Numbered from the stretch's first letter, positions 32,453-45,050 are shown. The stretch is DNA of 64,000 nt from Diaporthe sp. PMI_573 (GCA_021399435.1 JAJTUP010000120.1:79612-143611); one strand, 5' to 3'. The notes: a model not told the origin generated them from the sequence alone. Program-made: numbers and translations.

Positions 32453-33679
32453 TTGTACAAGAGCGACAACGCGCTGCAATTTACTGTCATAAGCATTCAA
32501 AAATTGGTTAGACAGGAGCCGGTCTTGGGTGATATTCCCGAAATTATTTAACTTGCCAACTTGAAGGGAACAAGAGATTTTGGACCTTACTGATATGTCT
32601 TTTTGACTAACAATATCTAAGCATTTGAAGCCGCCAACCCTTCTCTTGGTGCGAGGTTCATAGCAAATCACCCAATTGACCTCCAGGTCTCACGAAAGCA
32701 GACCCTACATGCCACCTTGCACGGTCCAGTTCGGGGCGTCGTGACCTCGGAAATGTGATGCTAAGTCCCATTACGATCGATTATCATAATCTTGCTTCAC
32801 AATCTGCATTTCCAGCTTTGCCGTCTTCACGGATTCCGTGAGATCCATCTCCGAGACACGTGGGCGATGATGTGACGTTGCCAGGGTCAGGGGGCGCAGT
32901 ACTGAGGGGCCAGGGGTCGGACCGGGCCTTCCAGGACTGTGGTTGGGCATGACTAAGGCGTGCCCTTTCCGGTGCGCTGCGACCAGCGAGGCCGCCGGTG
33001 CTTTTCATGCAATCTGTATTTCTTTGCGGTTTCCTTACCCTAGTCTGCTATGATAGATTCATAGATCTCTCCTGAATTAGTGGGATTTCAGCTGCGATGA
33101 TCCCGAGGTGAAATGGGTACTGGAGGACCGGGGTTTCGACAGGGCAGATAAAAAGCAGCGCAAGAAAATAAAGGGCCGTCGGCCAATTCCCTCGCGAGCT
33201 CCACTTGTCCCCCACCGCAGGCTAAACAGATGCATTTGCAGATTCTACCCATCAGTCCAGATGCATGCTGTAATGATGACTGCTTACCTCGTCACCCAAT
33301 TTAGACGATCCGCGGGTCGCATTTGGAGTTGCGCAGGACCGGAGAGCCGGCCGCGGCCAGCGCTCCCTTCACTGCCGAGTGCCGCGGCTACTCACCGTCT
33401 TCAGTGACTGCATTGTAAGGACTTATCGCACGATTTTTTTCAAAAGATGATCTTTGCGTATTGCTGATGGGTGTAAAATATAAGGTGAGCCCATTGCATG
33501 CTACACGGGTAACGAGGCATTTGTCAAATGCTATGCTACAGGAACTCGGTCTTCCCGGTAATTACAACTTCAACGTCAACTGCGCGATCAACTAGATTAG
33601 ATAAACATGGCCAACAAAACTCACGGTACTCAAGCTTCTTATGATTCTCCAGTGAAGTCCTTGACTGACCTTCGTTGAA
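32453..33679. other. Intergenic / promoter of FAD amine oxidase 1
   Basis: A 1.2-kb gene-free stretch between the tandem P450foxy and oxidase genes. It holds a near copy of the cluster motif at 33175-33189. No other coding signal is recognised. Confidence 0.6.
33175..33189 (+). promoter_or_regulatory. Cluster motif, near copy (2 mismatches), oxidase 1 promoter
   Basis: GCCGTCGGCCAATTC keeps the full GCCGNCGGC palindrome and the AATT half of the motif, 490 bp upstream of the start at 33680. Confidence 0.55.
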
Positions 33680-35168
33680 ATGAACTCAGCCCAGGTGGTT
33701 GAGACATACATCACCCAAGACCCAGGCTTGCCTCGTCAAAATCCGACTAAATCCTACTGGCAACATGTACCCCATGCCATTTCCGATGTCCAATCAGCAC
33801 AACTACCGACCGATACCGACATTGCAGTTATCGGATCCGGCATTACGGGTGCCAGCGTTATCAAGACCCTACTGGACAAGGACTCGTCTGCCAGAATCAC
33901 CGTGTTTGAGGCGCGCACCCTCTGTTCGGGAGCGACCGGCCGCAACGGCGGCCAGCTGGCCACTAATGCCGGAGAGATCTACGCGGAGCTCAAGGAGCGG
34001 TTTGGCAGTGATATGGCTGGCAAGATTGCAGCCTTCACTTTCAAGACGTGTGAGAGGATGCGCCAGATCATTGCCCAGTACGCTCCCGTTGACGGCGAGT
34101 ATCGGGAGGTGACCAAGGTCCGAGCATTCTTGGACGATGTTTCCTTGGCCAAAATGAAAGACAGCATCGCGCAGATGGAAGCCGACCATCCAAGCCTGAG
34201 GGGCATTTACAAGGTCATTGATAGTGAGGCCGTGCTGAAGGTTCGTCGTGAGACCATTCTACATAGCGCACACTTCGCAGTCAAGTTGACATCTGGCACA
34301 GACACACGGCGTGCACGGGGCCACCGGGGGCGTGACCCTCCCTGCGGCCGCCATGTGGCCGTACCGTGTGGTGTGTAATATTTTTCAAGGGTTGCTCGAC
34401 AGGTACGCGGATCGTCTCACCATCGAAACCAACACTCCAGTCACGGCAGTGGAGCTCGTGGACGGGAAGTACATCCTCACCACTCCCCGGGGACAGACAA
34501 CGGCGCGGGAAGTCTTGTACTGCACCAACGGCTACACCGGCCACCTCTTGCCCAAGATGCGCGGGCTGTTGTTCCCCGTCCGCGGCACAATGAGCGTCCA
34601 GGACCTCGGGCCGAATGTCCCCAACAAGGGCGCCTCGGAGTCTTTCGGCTTCCATTACGAGCCGTATTGGGATGAGGAGACTCAGACTCTGGCAGATGGC
34701 CTTTGGTATCTTACCCAGAACGCTAAGACGGGATACTTCTTCTTTGGAGGCGAAAAAGGTACGATCGACGACACCTTGACGGCGGATGACACGGTCCTCA
34801 CCAGCCATTCACTGGCGCACCTTCAAAATGTCTTGCCACAATTTTTCCGCTATGCCGACGTGAAGGAGGACCCGCTAGTCAGCGCCTGGAGCGGCGTCAT
34901 GTGTTTCACGGCGGACGGTGCGCCGTTCGTTGGCCGGCTTCCCTCTTCGGCTACTGATCGCCACGGGGATGGGGAGTGGCTGGCGGCCGGGTATTCGGGG
35001 TACGGGATGCCATACTGTTGGCTAGTGGGCGAGGCGCTGGCCAACATGGTTTTGGGGCTGGATGTCACGGACATGGATTGGCTGCCGGAGGCGTACCTCA
35101 TTAAGGAAGAGCGTTTGTCGCCCACAAAAACCGCCGACGTGGCCGAGATGCTTGCGTCTTTCAAATAG
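33680..35168 (+). CDS. FAD-dependent amine oxidase 1 (DAO fold, PuuB-like)
   Basis: Two exons (33680-34240, 34302-35168) give 475 residues. The intron is 61 bp with a GTTCGT donor and is the only one that joins the frames. A dinucleotide-binding motif GSGITG is at 52-57 in DIAVIGSGITGASV, with an acidic ribose-binding residue in VFEAR. The sequence GATGRNGGQ (84-92) is the hallmark of DAO-family oxidases related to gamma-glutamylputrescine oxidase and sarcosine oxidase-like enzymes. The C-terminal part has SAWSGVMCFTADGAPFVGRLP and GYSGYGMPYCWLVGEALA, which close the FAD site. Such enzymes oxidise an amine or N-substituted amino acid to imine/aldehyde plus hydrogen peroxide or an equivalent. 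It is a distant paralogue of the oxidase at 40565-42054. Substrate not determinable. Confidence 0.9.
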
Positions 35169-35597
35169 CTGATAGGGGCCTCCCTCGCCAGGTAATCTAT
35201 TTGGCTATAACCACGCCGGCTCGGACCAGTGAATTTAAATAATGATTTGAGGAAAATTGTGGATCTAACAAATTTAACACCCGCAAACAAAAACAATCAG
35301 CACAAAGTCGCATTCTCATTTGTGAGCGGACATATTCCAACGACGCTTCACTCAAAACCCGTCTGTTCACAATACACTCAAGATCCTCAACTCGAAGGCG
35401 GGAGGCAAAGTGTAAACATTATCAATCGTTGCCTCCCAGGAACGCATTAATAGCTTGTGAATATAACCAAAACGCTGTGCAGGAAGCAGAAACTTGGACA
35501 CGTGCTCAGGAAACTTGCTTCCAAACATTCGATCTACCGCGCCAAAACGCAGACCGGATCCAACTTGCAAGCCAGACCGATTGATTTGTCCACAGCA
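35169..35597. other. Intergenic between convergent genes
   Basis: Holds the 3' ends of oxidase 1 and the permease. No gene recognised. Confidence 0.6.
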
Positions 35598-37544
35598 CTA
35601 AGCAGTGCTCTGTCCCACGATCCGCACAAAATCAGCGCCTTCATCTGAGTGACGGGAAAGCTGTCTCCAACTTTCTACCGCATCGAGATCCAGACCGTGA
35701 AACTTCTTGCCGCCCACAAAATAGCTAACGACAGCGATGGTCATGACAATTAACAAGACGACCACTTGGATTGGAGGCGTGTCTTTGTCAGGCGGGAAAC
35801 AGCGGGTGACGAGGAAGTAGATAGAGAACAGCACCCCCAAACAGTGCGTTGGCCAGCTCCAGCGACCAAGGCTGAACGGGCCCGGAACCCATCGCTCTCC
35901 CGCAAAGAGCCGAAGCGTAAGTGGGATGAGCCAGATGATGGTGTTGCACAAAGTCGCCATCGCATAGATGACATCGCTCGCATTAGACGAAAGCGCAGGT
36001 AGTAGGAAGAGGTATGCAAGGACGACCAGCAGAGCCGCGGCGTGCATGGGCATGTTTGTGCGGCTGTCCACGCGCCCGAGCTGGTCGCTATACGGCAAGC
36101 CGCGGTCACGGGCGAAGGCAGCGACTTGGGTGGAGTAGGTCAGGATCATGCCACTACCGCCAATCATGGAGAACGCGGATGCGGTATACAGGAAAGGGGC
36201 GGCCTTGGACTTGCTCCAGTTTTCGAACAAGGCAGCAAAGAGAGGATAGCCGCTGGTGCGGTGATCTTCGTCAGCACAAAGTACCATGAAAAAAAGGAGG
36301 CAATCAATGCCAGCCATGAGGCCGTAAGGAGCGTATGAAGGCAGGCTTACCGGGGGTCGTTGGCAATGACGTCCATATCGTTGATGCAGAACGCCAAGGC
36401 AAGGCAGATACCCATCCCCACCACCGCCGTGGCAATGAAGGAATGTAGCATAGCTCGCGGTGTCTCGACGCGGGCGTTGTGCGTCTCTTCCGCGACGTAG
36501 GCTGGTGACATCCAGACCGTGTTGACAAAGAGGACGCTGTAGAAGGAGAGAGACACGGCGATTCCTGTTTGATCCCACGAAGAGTAGTTTTTAAAACTGC
36601 CAAACACATCGGCGGCCGGGGTGAAGGGCAACCCGAGCTGGGCATGGGTTATAGGCAAGGCGATGATGAAGCCAAATGAGGACAGAACAAGGAACGTGGC
36701 TGCATAAATTTTGTCGCATCAGCAAAAGTACCATGGCGTGCAGTGATGGCGAGCGCAAGACTCACCGGCAACGATCATGACAATGCTTATGTTTTCCAGG
36801 CGGAGCAACATGAGACCAGCCCACAGGGTAATGACACCGATGGATACCCCCATGACCTGCGCATTTGTGAATACCACATCCTCCGTGAGGATGCTGATAT
36901 TCTCGGTGAGACCTGCCGCTACGGCGTAGGCGAAGGCTGCTAACGAGGTCGAGAGAGCCAACACGTTGAACCACCCAGTGATGAATGCGATGGGACGAGA
37001 AAGTCGTCGAGGGGCAAGAGCGGCGGCCCACCAATATGATCCTGCGTTGACGGGCATTGAGGAACACAGTTCGCACATGGCGAGGACTAGAGGTAACATC
37101 ATGAAATTCGGAATAATCCAACCCCTGGCTACATGTGAGCGTTCCATAAACCGACACCACAGATTGAACTTACCATGAAAGACCCCAGTACCCGGCATAA
37201 TAAACTTGGTAATGACCAGATACTAGAATGGCACCCAAAGGACTGTCAGAAGCGGGAATTATCAGCACGTTGTCCTAGACGGGGAATAGAAGGAACAACG
37301 CCGTAACCTACGAAGTGAGAGATAGAACGACGCAGAAGCCGACAAAAGCCCCGAGAACTCGTCGGTAGGCTGGGGCGTAGCCCAGAGCTGTGATTGTCCC
37401 GTCTTCGACGAAGTCCTGACTGTTGGTGCTTATGGTTACACTCTTGCCTATTTCTTCGTCCGGCGCATCCACATTCATGCTGTCTTTGGTAATTATAGGC
37501 TTCACGGCGCCGGACCGAGAGTCTGTTCTTGTTGATTCCGCCAT
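35598..37544 (-). CDS. Amine / amino-acid permease, ACT (UGA4/HNM1-like) family
   Basis: Plasma-membrane uptake carrier of the amino acid/choline transporter family (GABA, choline, polyamine and related amines). Five exons, in coding order: 37312-37544, 37174-37242, 36766-37124, 36351-36699 and 35598-36252. All introns are GT-AG and phases agree, giving 554 residues. The start at 37544 (MAESTR) is preferred; an upstream in-frame ATG at 37634 would add 30 residues. Family signatures: GYWGLSW-GWIIPNFMMLPLVLAMCELCSSMP, NAGSYWWAAALAPRR, then LSFYSVLFVNTVWMSPAYVAEETHNARVETPRAML and GSGMILTYSTQVAAFARDRGLPYS. About 12 hydrophobic helices. Divergent from the amidase; the shared promoter has an exact cluster motif. 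Confidence 0.92.
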
Positions 37545-37877
37545 CTTGAGGTATTGAATAGTTGCAATTAGTCTGTCTTTGCTTGAGAAGCGAGTATGAA
37601 GTTTTTTTGGAATTTGAGATATTCTTGTCTCCAATTGGGAACTGAATATGGCCGAGTTCTTGCCTTTGAAGAATTATCTGGCATATGCATAGCCACCGAC
37701 CCGTAACATTTGACACAGCTTCGAATTGACTACCGACGACGTGTGTTGATCGTAGATGCTCCTGAAGATCTGCCGGCTTGTGTGCTGTGACGGCTTATCT
37801 TTCTCCGCAAAATATTACTATGTGTATCTTGATCCAATTCCTGTCTCTGTTCGGTTTCGAAGTTTCCAAGTTAAATC

Positions 37878-37892
37878 GCCGTCGGCGAATTT
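37878..37892 (+). promoter_or_regulatory. Cluster motif, exact copy 2 (permease / amidase promoter)
   Basis: GCCGTCGGCGAATTT sits in the 852-bp divergent promoter, 334 bp from the permease start and 505 bp from the amidase start. The flanking bases make a longer palindrome, TCGCCG-T-CGGCGA. Confidence 0.75.
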
Positions 37893-38396
37893 ATGGCATG
37901 CGGGAAGTGGAGTGCATGTAAGGCCCGAGTCATATGCATGTGACACGAGGGTCTCAGATTGTCCCCTCTGCAAGTTAGTTGTAATTGGCTAGGCTGTGGC
38001 CCCCGACTGTTCCATCAAATATTACAACTGAAAGAACAGTGGAGGTAATGATAAACAAACAATCCTTCCCCGAAATTTTTGCAGACCGCAGTTCTTGTTG
38101 CTAATTAGTACAGGGCAACTTGACCAGGTCGTCTTAAAATAGTAAAGCTACTATGCAGCACCGAGGAAATACTTGTGATACCGGCGAGCTCCACAAAGCG
38201 AATTGTGTTGGAACTATGTAATGCTGTCCTTCTGGCACATCATGCAAACAGATCGAAGCAACTTCTGGACCGTTCAATAGAGCTGCGGCCGATCATATTC
38301 CTCAATACCAATCAGCACGAGCAACTGTCCATGCGCGTTTCAAGGCTCTGGCCCCGTCGAGAGGTTTTCATTAGGTGACAATCACTGCTACGCATC

Positions 38397-40148
38397 ATGG
38401 CGGCCCCTGACGACCCGGCCACTGCGAACTGGAGACAGATCGGCAGCCGCAAACAACATGAGCGAGAGAAAGTCGTCTCGGAATGGTCCCAGAAGCTGCT
38501 CGGGACGCCGAAACCTCGTATTCCGCCAGCACACACAGTGTCAGTCCGGGACTGGGCGGCGCAGAGCGGCCATCTTGACACGAAGCAGCTGGAGATCACC
38601 ACGTCCGTGCCCAGCCGCCTCCTGGAGAAGATGGCCGTGGGCATCTGGACCGCCGAGGAGGTGCTTGTTGCATTCATTATCCGGGCAACAATCGCACACC
38701 ACCTAACGAACCCACTTTCGGATGTCTTCTTTGAGAAGGGCCTCACTCGGGCCCGTGAGCTCGACGCGCAGCTCCGGCGGACCGGCCGCCCTGTGGGACC
38801 GCTGCATGGGCTGCCCTTGAGCTTGAAGGACTTGATGAACCTCGAGGGCCACGCCACCACCTTTGGGTTCGTCGCTCTTGCGGACAATATCAAATCTGAA
38901 TCTGACCCGGTGGTGGCCCGTCTCCATGACGCCGGCGCCGTCTTTTACTGCAAGACCAATGTGCCGCAGTCGACCATGTCCGGGGAGTGTAATAATTTTC
39001 TCTACGGCCGGACCAGCACGCCGGACAACAGAAACCTCTCGGCAGGAGGGTCCAGCGGCGGCGAGGGCTCCCTGATAGCCCTCAAAGGGAGTCCTCTGGG
39101 GATTGGCACGGATATTGCGGGCTCAATACGAACTCCTGCAAACTTCAATGGGGTCTACGGCTTGTGTCCGACGTCGGGACGCCTTCCCTGTCACTCCGCG
39201 AAAGAGTCGTCCTTGGAATACATCACTGGCGTCGCGGGGCCAATCAGCAGCTCAATTGATGGTCTCGAGGTCTATGTGAAATCCTTACTGTCCCTCAGGC
39301 CGTGGGAGTGGGACGCAACTTGCCTCCAGAAGCCCTGGGACGATCGGCACTATCAGGAGACGAGGAGTCGGAAGCTTTGTTTCGGCTTCGTGGCGCACGA
39401 CGGCATGGTGCAGCCACACCCGCCCATCCGACGAGGCATGCAAGCCGTGAGGGAGGCTCTTCAAAAGGCCAACCACGAAGTTGTTGATATCGACATTCTG
39501 AGGGCGTCAGACGGCCTTTGGGATACAGCTGTACGCGTGTTCTGTGCCGATGGGGGCGAGGAGCTCCGTAATATCTTAGCGATGGTCCCCGAGCCCCCGA
39601 TCCCGGAGATAACCATCCCTCCTGCTTCCATGGCTCTCACTGCCACTCAGCTGAGCTCCTTGGGCAAGAAGCTGATTAAGGTCCGCCAGGACTTTCTGGA
39701 GAGATGGCAGGCGACGAGTGAGATCACCGGGACGGGTCGGCCTGTCGACGTTTGTATCCTGCCTTCTGGCGGGCATGTCGCGCCGCCTCACGGTACGATG
39801 ACATATTTTCTCTACGAGGCCATCTCAAACATCATTGACTGGCCCTGCGCGACGATTCCTGTCAACAACGTTGACGCGACGCTGGACCCGAAACCGGGGC
39901 CTGACGAAGATATCAAGCCGTTATCAAAAGAGGACCAGGAGAACTATGATAAATGTAAGCCACTCCTCCTCCATGCCTGTCACACTGGCTGACTTTTCTC
40001 CCCCTCCCACAAAGACTCACCAGAGGCCTACGAGAACGGCGCCGTATGCTTGCAAGTCCTGGGTCCTCGTCACAGCGAGGAAATGGTCCTGGCTGCGCTC
40101 AGAGTGATGGACAGTGCGCTGGGCAGGGGCAAAGACCATATTCAGTAG
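38397..40148 (+). CDS. Amidase-signature hydrolase, FAAH-like
   Basis: Hydrolyses a carboxamide to acid plus amine or ammonia. Two exons (38397-39954, 40015-40148) give 563 residues; without the second exon the protein would lack its last helix (SPEAYENGAVCLQVLGPRHSEEMVLAAL). The Ser-cisSer-Lys triad is complete: Lys144 in LSLKDLMN, Ser219 in AGGSSGGEGS, and nucleophile Ser243 in GTDIAGSIRTP. The spacing Lys-75-Ser-24-Ser is the same as in mammalian fatty acid amide hydrolase, and the whole signature GGSSGGEGSLIALKGSPLGIGTDI matches the eukaryotic acetamidase/FAAH branch. It could release the amine that the neighbouring oxidases and aminotransferase process. Substrate class is inference. Confidence 0.93.
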
Positions 40149-40564
40149 ACAGGTGGATAACGGCCAGACGGTAGAATCGCGCATGTTGCAGTGGACGAAC
40201 ACAGATGCTCATATAGAAGCAGACAGGTAAAAGCATCAGGAGACACTCGGACTCCCCAGGAATGTCCCGGTGGCCAATGTGTTGTTGAGGCTGAGCAGTT
40301 AAGAGGGTGCTGCACATTGTCTGGCACCTAGATTACTACCTGTACCCTTTGGTACTATGAGCTAATGTTCCTTGAAATCTCTCTACAAACACCATCAATT
40401 TCACAGACACCATCGGCACTTTATCATTGTCAACCACTGGTCTTGCATATACGATACCAGAGTGGTCTGGATGCCATTGTCATACTGTGATTTCGGGAAG
40501 AACATTTCAAGCAGCGAGATATCCGATTTACATCACATAACTTGACGGACTAAATAGAAACTAT
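40149..40564. other. Intergenic between convergent genes
   Basis: 3' regions of the amidase and oxidase 2. No gene recognised. Confidence 0.6.
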
Positions 40565-42054
40565 CTAGATATTGTACAAAAAGGATTTGGGAAACCACTC
40601 CGGCGCGGCCCACTTGTCGTCCTCGTTGCCGTCCAAGTAGTGTAGGAGCCTATCCGTCATTACGGTGGCGCAAGCGAAGCAGCGGCCCATTCCTTCCCCG
40701 TTGTGGCCCACAGAGATGAACTCGCCAGGGCTCTCTTTCGACCACCGCCCTACTAGGCTCGCGCCGGTGTTAGTGAAGCCCTGGATGCCAGTCCACCGGT
40801 GACTGACGTCTCGCCCCAGGTCGATGTCGCGGAAGCTATGCGGGAACCCCTTCTCGAGGAACTCGGTCATCAAATCGCAACCTGGGGGCTTGCCACTTGC
40901 CTCCAAGGGAATCGCGACGCTGTCGTCATACTCCCCAACCTGTTCGATGCCGGCCCAGCCGTAGATGAAGGGGCCGTTGTCCGGCCGCTGGATGAGGTAG
41001 TGCCAGAACTCCTCGAACCCCAGGCCTCCGCGCAGGCCAGTCGGGGCGCCCGAGCAGGCATTCGGCACGTTCGGGACGACTGCGATGCACTCTGCCTTGC
41101 AGCCGAGGACGCCTGCTTGCCCTGCCAACGAGGGTATCAATTGGCTGACGTACGCGTTCGTGGCATGGACAACCGCGCGGCTGCGGATCGTGCCCCTGTC
41201 TGTGGTGACGAGGTAGGATGGCCCAGAGGCCGTCTCGTGCCTGGTTACTGACTTTGCGGGGTTATGAGAGTGAATGGTCAAGCCTGGTACCCGCTTTTTG
41301 GCATTGTGGAGGATCTCGGCCACGAGCTTGCGAGGGAACACGGTGCCTGACTTGTCAATGCAGTCTCCACCAAAGGGGCACCTTTCGAGTGCGAAGTTGC
41401 TTTCCTGCTCGGCTGTTAGCGGTTGTGCTTCGAGTCAGCCTGAGTGGCGCTACCTACCTGGGCAAGCTGTTCCGCGTCCAAGTAACGGCCCTCGAGCGTG
41501 ATGCCCAAGGTCTTGGCAAATTCCACCTCAGCACGTTGCTCGTCTCTCTCCTCCTCCGACGCGAAGACGACGCGCGTGCCGGTGAGGCGCAGATCGATCT
41601 TGTCCCGGATGCCCAGCTTGTCGATGGCATCAAGCATCAGGTCGCGGTTGCGGGTGCCGAGCTTCGCGAGGCGCAGGGCCTCGTCCCGGCCCGTGAGTTT
41701 CACATGGGAGCGCAAGGCGCGTCCCTCGGCGCGGCAGATATGACCTCCGTTGCGGCCGGTGGCGCCAGAGCAGATGCCCCGTGCCTCGACGACGGCGATG
41801 CGGAGGTCTGGTCTCTTCTCCGCGAGGTTGTAGAGCACCCCGGCCGCAGTGATGCCCGTGCCGATTACAACGACATCTGCCTCGTCCGGCACTGGCCCAG
41901 TGCGGCACTCGTCTCCCAAGTCGATGGGATACGTCTCGATCCAGTAACTTTTACCCTCCCCGTAGTCGGCTGGGCAGGGCGCTGGTGTGCTGAAGTTGGT
42001 GCCATTCGCTTTGAGCTGCTCGGCGTAATGGGATTCAGCTAGCCAGCCTTCCAT
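40565..42054 (-). CDS. FAD-dependent amine oxidase 2 (DAO fold, PuuB-like)
   Basis: Two exons (41458-42054, 40565-41404) give 478 residues. The 53-bp intron has a CTAAC branch site just before its end; a second acceptor nine bases earlier is possible but would sit on the branch site. The FAD-binding motif GTGITA at 65-70 lies in VVVIGTGITAAGVLYNL, the ribose-binding Glu90 in VVEAR, and GATGRNGGH at 97-105. The C-terminal half has FIYGWAGIEQVGEYDD, SHRWTGIQGFTNTGASLVGRW and SVGHNGEGMGRCFACATVMTD. It is the same family as the 33680 gene but clearly diverged, so the two probably act on different amines or at different steps. Divergent from the cluster regulator, with which it shares a promoter. 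Confidence 0.9.
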
Positions 42055-42439
42055 GGCGCAGATAGGCTTCTTGTGAGTTTATGACGCGGAATGGAGATCG
42101 GTCGATCACGGATGTGGACATGGTGGCGGGCTGGGTACAAGGCATTATGTACTTAGACATATGGCGTCCATTAGCAGTGACATCCCACCCAACGGCGACG
42201 ACCTCCCCATTGTTGAGAGTGTGGTCTTTGGAGCCAGGTTCGTGTCGGCTACTTCGTATCACACCCTCATGTGTGAATGGCGCTCTGACCCCGGAACGCC
42301 GCAGCGCAGCGGCATTAAGGTTCTCGGCATCTCGGAACCCTCGGCCGCGTGGCATCGCATCCCGAGCTCCACGACCAGGGGTAACGCCGTCCATCACTCC
42401 TCGCGCCGGCCTATTTCTGTCCTGATACCGCACACCCAA

Positions 42440-42454
42440 AAATTCAGCGACGGC
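42440..42454 (-). promoter_or_regulatory. Cluster motif, near copy (2 mismatches), oxidase 2 / regulator promoter
   Basis: On the minus strand GCCGTCGCTGAATTT differs from the consensus at two central bases. It lies 386 bp from the oxidase start and only about 42 bp upstream of the regulator start, a position suitable for autoregulation. Confidence 0.5.
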
Positions 42455-42495
42455 CATTTTCGAATGAGCCCGCCTCGCTCTGTTTTGCATGATCC

Positions 42496-44746
42496 ATGGC
42501 GGGGCGAGTCTCCTCTGTGGGGAAGCCAGCAGCCCGGCGGGCCTGTGATCGGTGCTCCAGTCTGGTAAGTCCGCCTCTGCCTGCCACCTTTGGTTAGCAG
42601 TGAAGCTCTCAACCAGCGCAGGCCTGCTGACACTCTTGCCCTCCAGAAGACGCAATGCGATTTTGCCCACCCGTGCTCGAGATGCAGGCGCCTCGGAGTG
42701 GAATGCACCGTGCAAAGACCGGCCCGGCGACGCGGACGTCCCAAGAGGCGGGCCCGAGTCGCGTCGGAAAGCCACACCCCCGATGACATGCCTCCAGACA
42801 GCAGCCAGCGCCAGTCCCAATCGGTATCCCCTGGTGCCTCGGTCCCCATGACCACGGACACAAAGAGAGCCCTCTCCATTGGTTCCATTTCTGACCTGCT
42901 TCGAGATGTCCCAGGCCGACCAGTTGACCCTGGCATGGTCTTTGCTCTTCTGCATCGCCTCTTCCCGCTCGGTGATGATCTTGGGTTCTACGGCATCTTC
43001 TTCACTGGCGTTGAGGCGTCGCTTGAGCACCATTCCCCTGGTGCCGGTCAGCATGCCAGGGTGGGACTGGACGAGGAGGCGGTCCTCTATGAATATGTCG
43101 CTCATCCATGGACTCCGCAGTTGACTGTTGGCTTCGTTTCGGTGGCTCTCGACATCAACGCGCGAAGCCTCTCTTCATTACAACTGGGTCCGGTAGAATG
43201 GGACAAGGAGTCTCTAAGGACAGCCAGTCTTGGTCTGTTGCCGTGTGTAGTCTCGCACTATCAACCGCTAGTTACTGATGCCCTCATCCTGCTATCATTC
43301 AGCTGGACTTGGTGCTTTACTGATCGCCTTGTTCATACATCCTTGCAATGGTACACAATCGCACGGCTAATATTCGAAGGGACGAGTCAAAATGATATCC
43401 TCAGGTCTCGGTAGGCAATGAAGAAATAGCCTGACAGACAGGGCAATATACTCCACCAAGGGACACCGTGCTGACAGTGGCCACATTACTAGGACTGAAG
43501 TAGGAATGGGCATACAGGACTTGTGGGTTCAAGTTCAACCTTCTCGGGGACTTGCTCAGCAAAATTCTGATCATTACCGCCCTCCACAGATCGCTCTCAC
43601 TGCTTTGCTTCGGCAAGAATGCCCCGCCGGCGCCCCTCCTGTCACACATACCAGCATCCCCTGAAGTCAACACAGCCCATCCGCCATGCTCCTGCTGGGG
43701 ACTATTTGGCTCGTTGAGAAGGTATGATCGGATATCTTCCGCAAATTTTTATATTCGTGCTGACAGCATCCACAGCGCCTTTGATTACGTTCTCAGGGAA
43801 CCGACTACAGCCACATGTACTTGGCGCGAGGCTTACACTGCATTGGAGAATTTTTTCTACGACTTTCCCGTCAGTCTTCTCAAGCTCGACAACGTAGCAC
43901 ACCTCTACCAGGCTGAATCCATGATCTGGATGCACGGCTTGTTCATCCTGCTCTGTCGGTAACCCCCTGCCACCTTTCTCGGAATCCGGCTTTGCCGCCT
44001 GCTCACCATCATGCAGATACCAAGCGAGACCTGCTAGCTATCCTCCTCGACCCCAAGGTGCTGACCGATACTAAGCTCCCGCACGCACTCGATCATGCCC
44101 TCTTGCTTGGGGAAGTGAGCCTCTCTCTCCCCCTTGGACCTGCCCAACAGCTGCCGTCACAGCACCGCAAGGCTAACAACCCCCGGTCGTTCTTCAGATA
44201 CTCCCGACGCTGCAGCGCCTCGAAGCTCACCTGGAGACGCTGTCCCCAGCGACCTTGTACTTTGTGCTTGTATCATGCGTGGTGCACGCGGCAGCTCTCC
44301 TGAGCTTCTCGCTCGGAGACGGGGCCGCGCCGTCCAGCGAGCCGCTCCCCGTGCCCCCAAAACTCGCAGGCTCAGCCTGGATACACTCGAGGGCGCTCGT
44401 GGCCATCCGGGATCGCTGCCAGAGGTACGACTCTCCCCTCATCGAGGAGGTCCGGAAACTACTCGACGCCGCGTACGCCCGGGCGGTTCATGGGCTGCAC
44501 GGGGCGGACGGGTTGGATGCGAGGGTGCTCATGCTCTACCGGTGGAAGGGCCGGGGAACTGGCATCCTGCGTCTAGACCCGGACACGGCGGCGGCCGAGT
44601 GGGAATTCTTGCAACCCCCAGACGCCGATATCCTCGGGTCTGTGCCGAGACACGAGACCCAGTGCCATCGACTCCTCTTGGAGGTGTGTTCCCCGAGAAG
44701 CCGTCTATGTGAGCCGGGATACTTTGATTTAAGTATTCTTGTTTGA
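42496..44746 (+). CDS. Zn2Cys6 transcription factor, candidate cluster regulator
   Basis: Exon 1 (42496-42564) and exon 2 (from 42647) join to give a complete binuclear zinc cluster, Cys17-x2-Cys20-x6-Cys27-x5-Cys33-x2-Cys36-x6-Cys43, split by the intron after the second Cys. A basic stretch follows (RPARRRGRPKRRAR). Exon 2 runs to about 43410. Exon 3, from about 43518, reads FNLLGDLLSKILIITALHRSLSLLCFGK and continues through a possible 45-bp intron to near 43950. A further short exon ends at DHALLLGE before a GTGAGC donor, and the last exon (from about 44199) holds QILPTLQRLEAHLETLSPATLYFVLVSC and ends at 44746. The middle splice points are approximate. The helical C-terminal regulatory region fits fungal Zn2Cys6 activators. 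Such dimers bind CGG/CCG triplets, matching the 15-bp motif in all cluster promoters. Confidence 0.82.
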
Positions 44747-45050
44747 AGATAAAAGTAGAGGTGTTGAAAGCATCGGGAAGGGGAAGTGTGGGGCGGAAGT
44801 CTTGTTCTGCGTCGTATAGAGAGCTGGTGGCCGGCAGAATTCTTGTGTAGAATACTGGGGTTTAAGCACGTTTATCAGGCCAGCCGATAGATGAGCACAG
44901 GCGTGCGAGCTCTCCTAAGTCTCTGAGACAGCAAGAATAGCTGCAACAATATGAGGCCATTTATGCTGCTAATATCAATACCGCGTATCCTAAATTGGCA
45001 CGGTGACATGGACCCTGGCAAGTGCTGGGGCGCCGCCGAACCTAAAAGTT

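Noticed and set aside
34281..34808. Antisense frame opposite amine oxidase 1
   Set aside because: Shadow of the well-supported oxidase exon 2.
42035..43105. Long antisense frame across the regulator promoter and first exons
   Set aside because: It overlaps the oxidase 2 start and the zinc cluster exons and has no recognisable domain.
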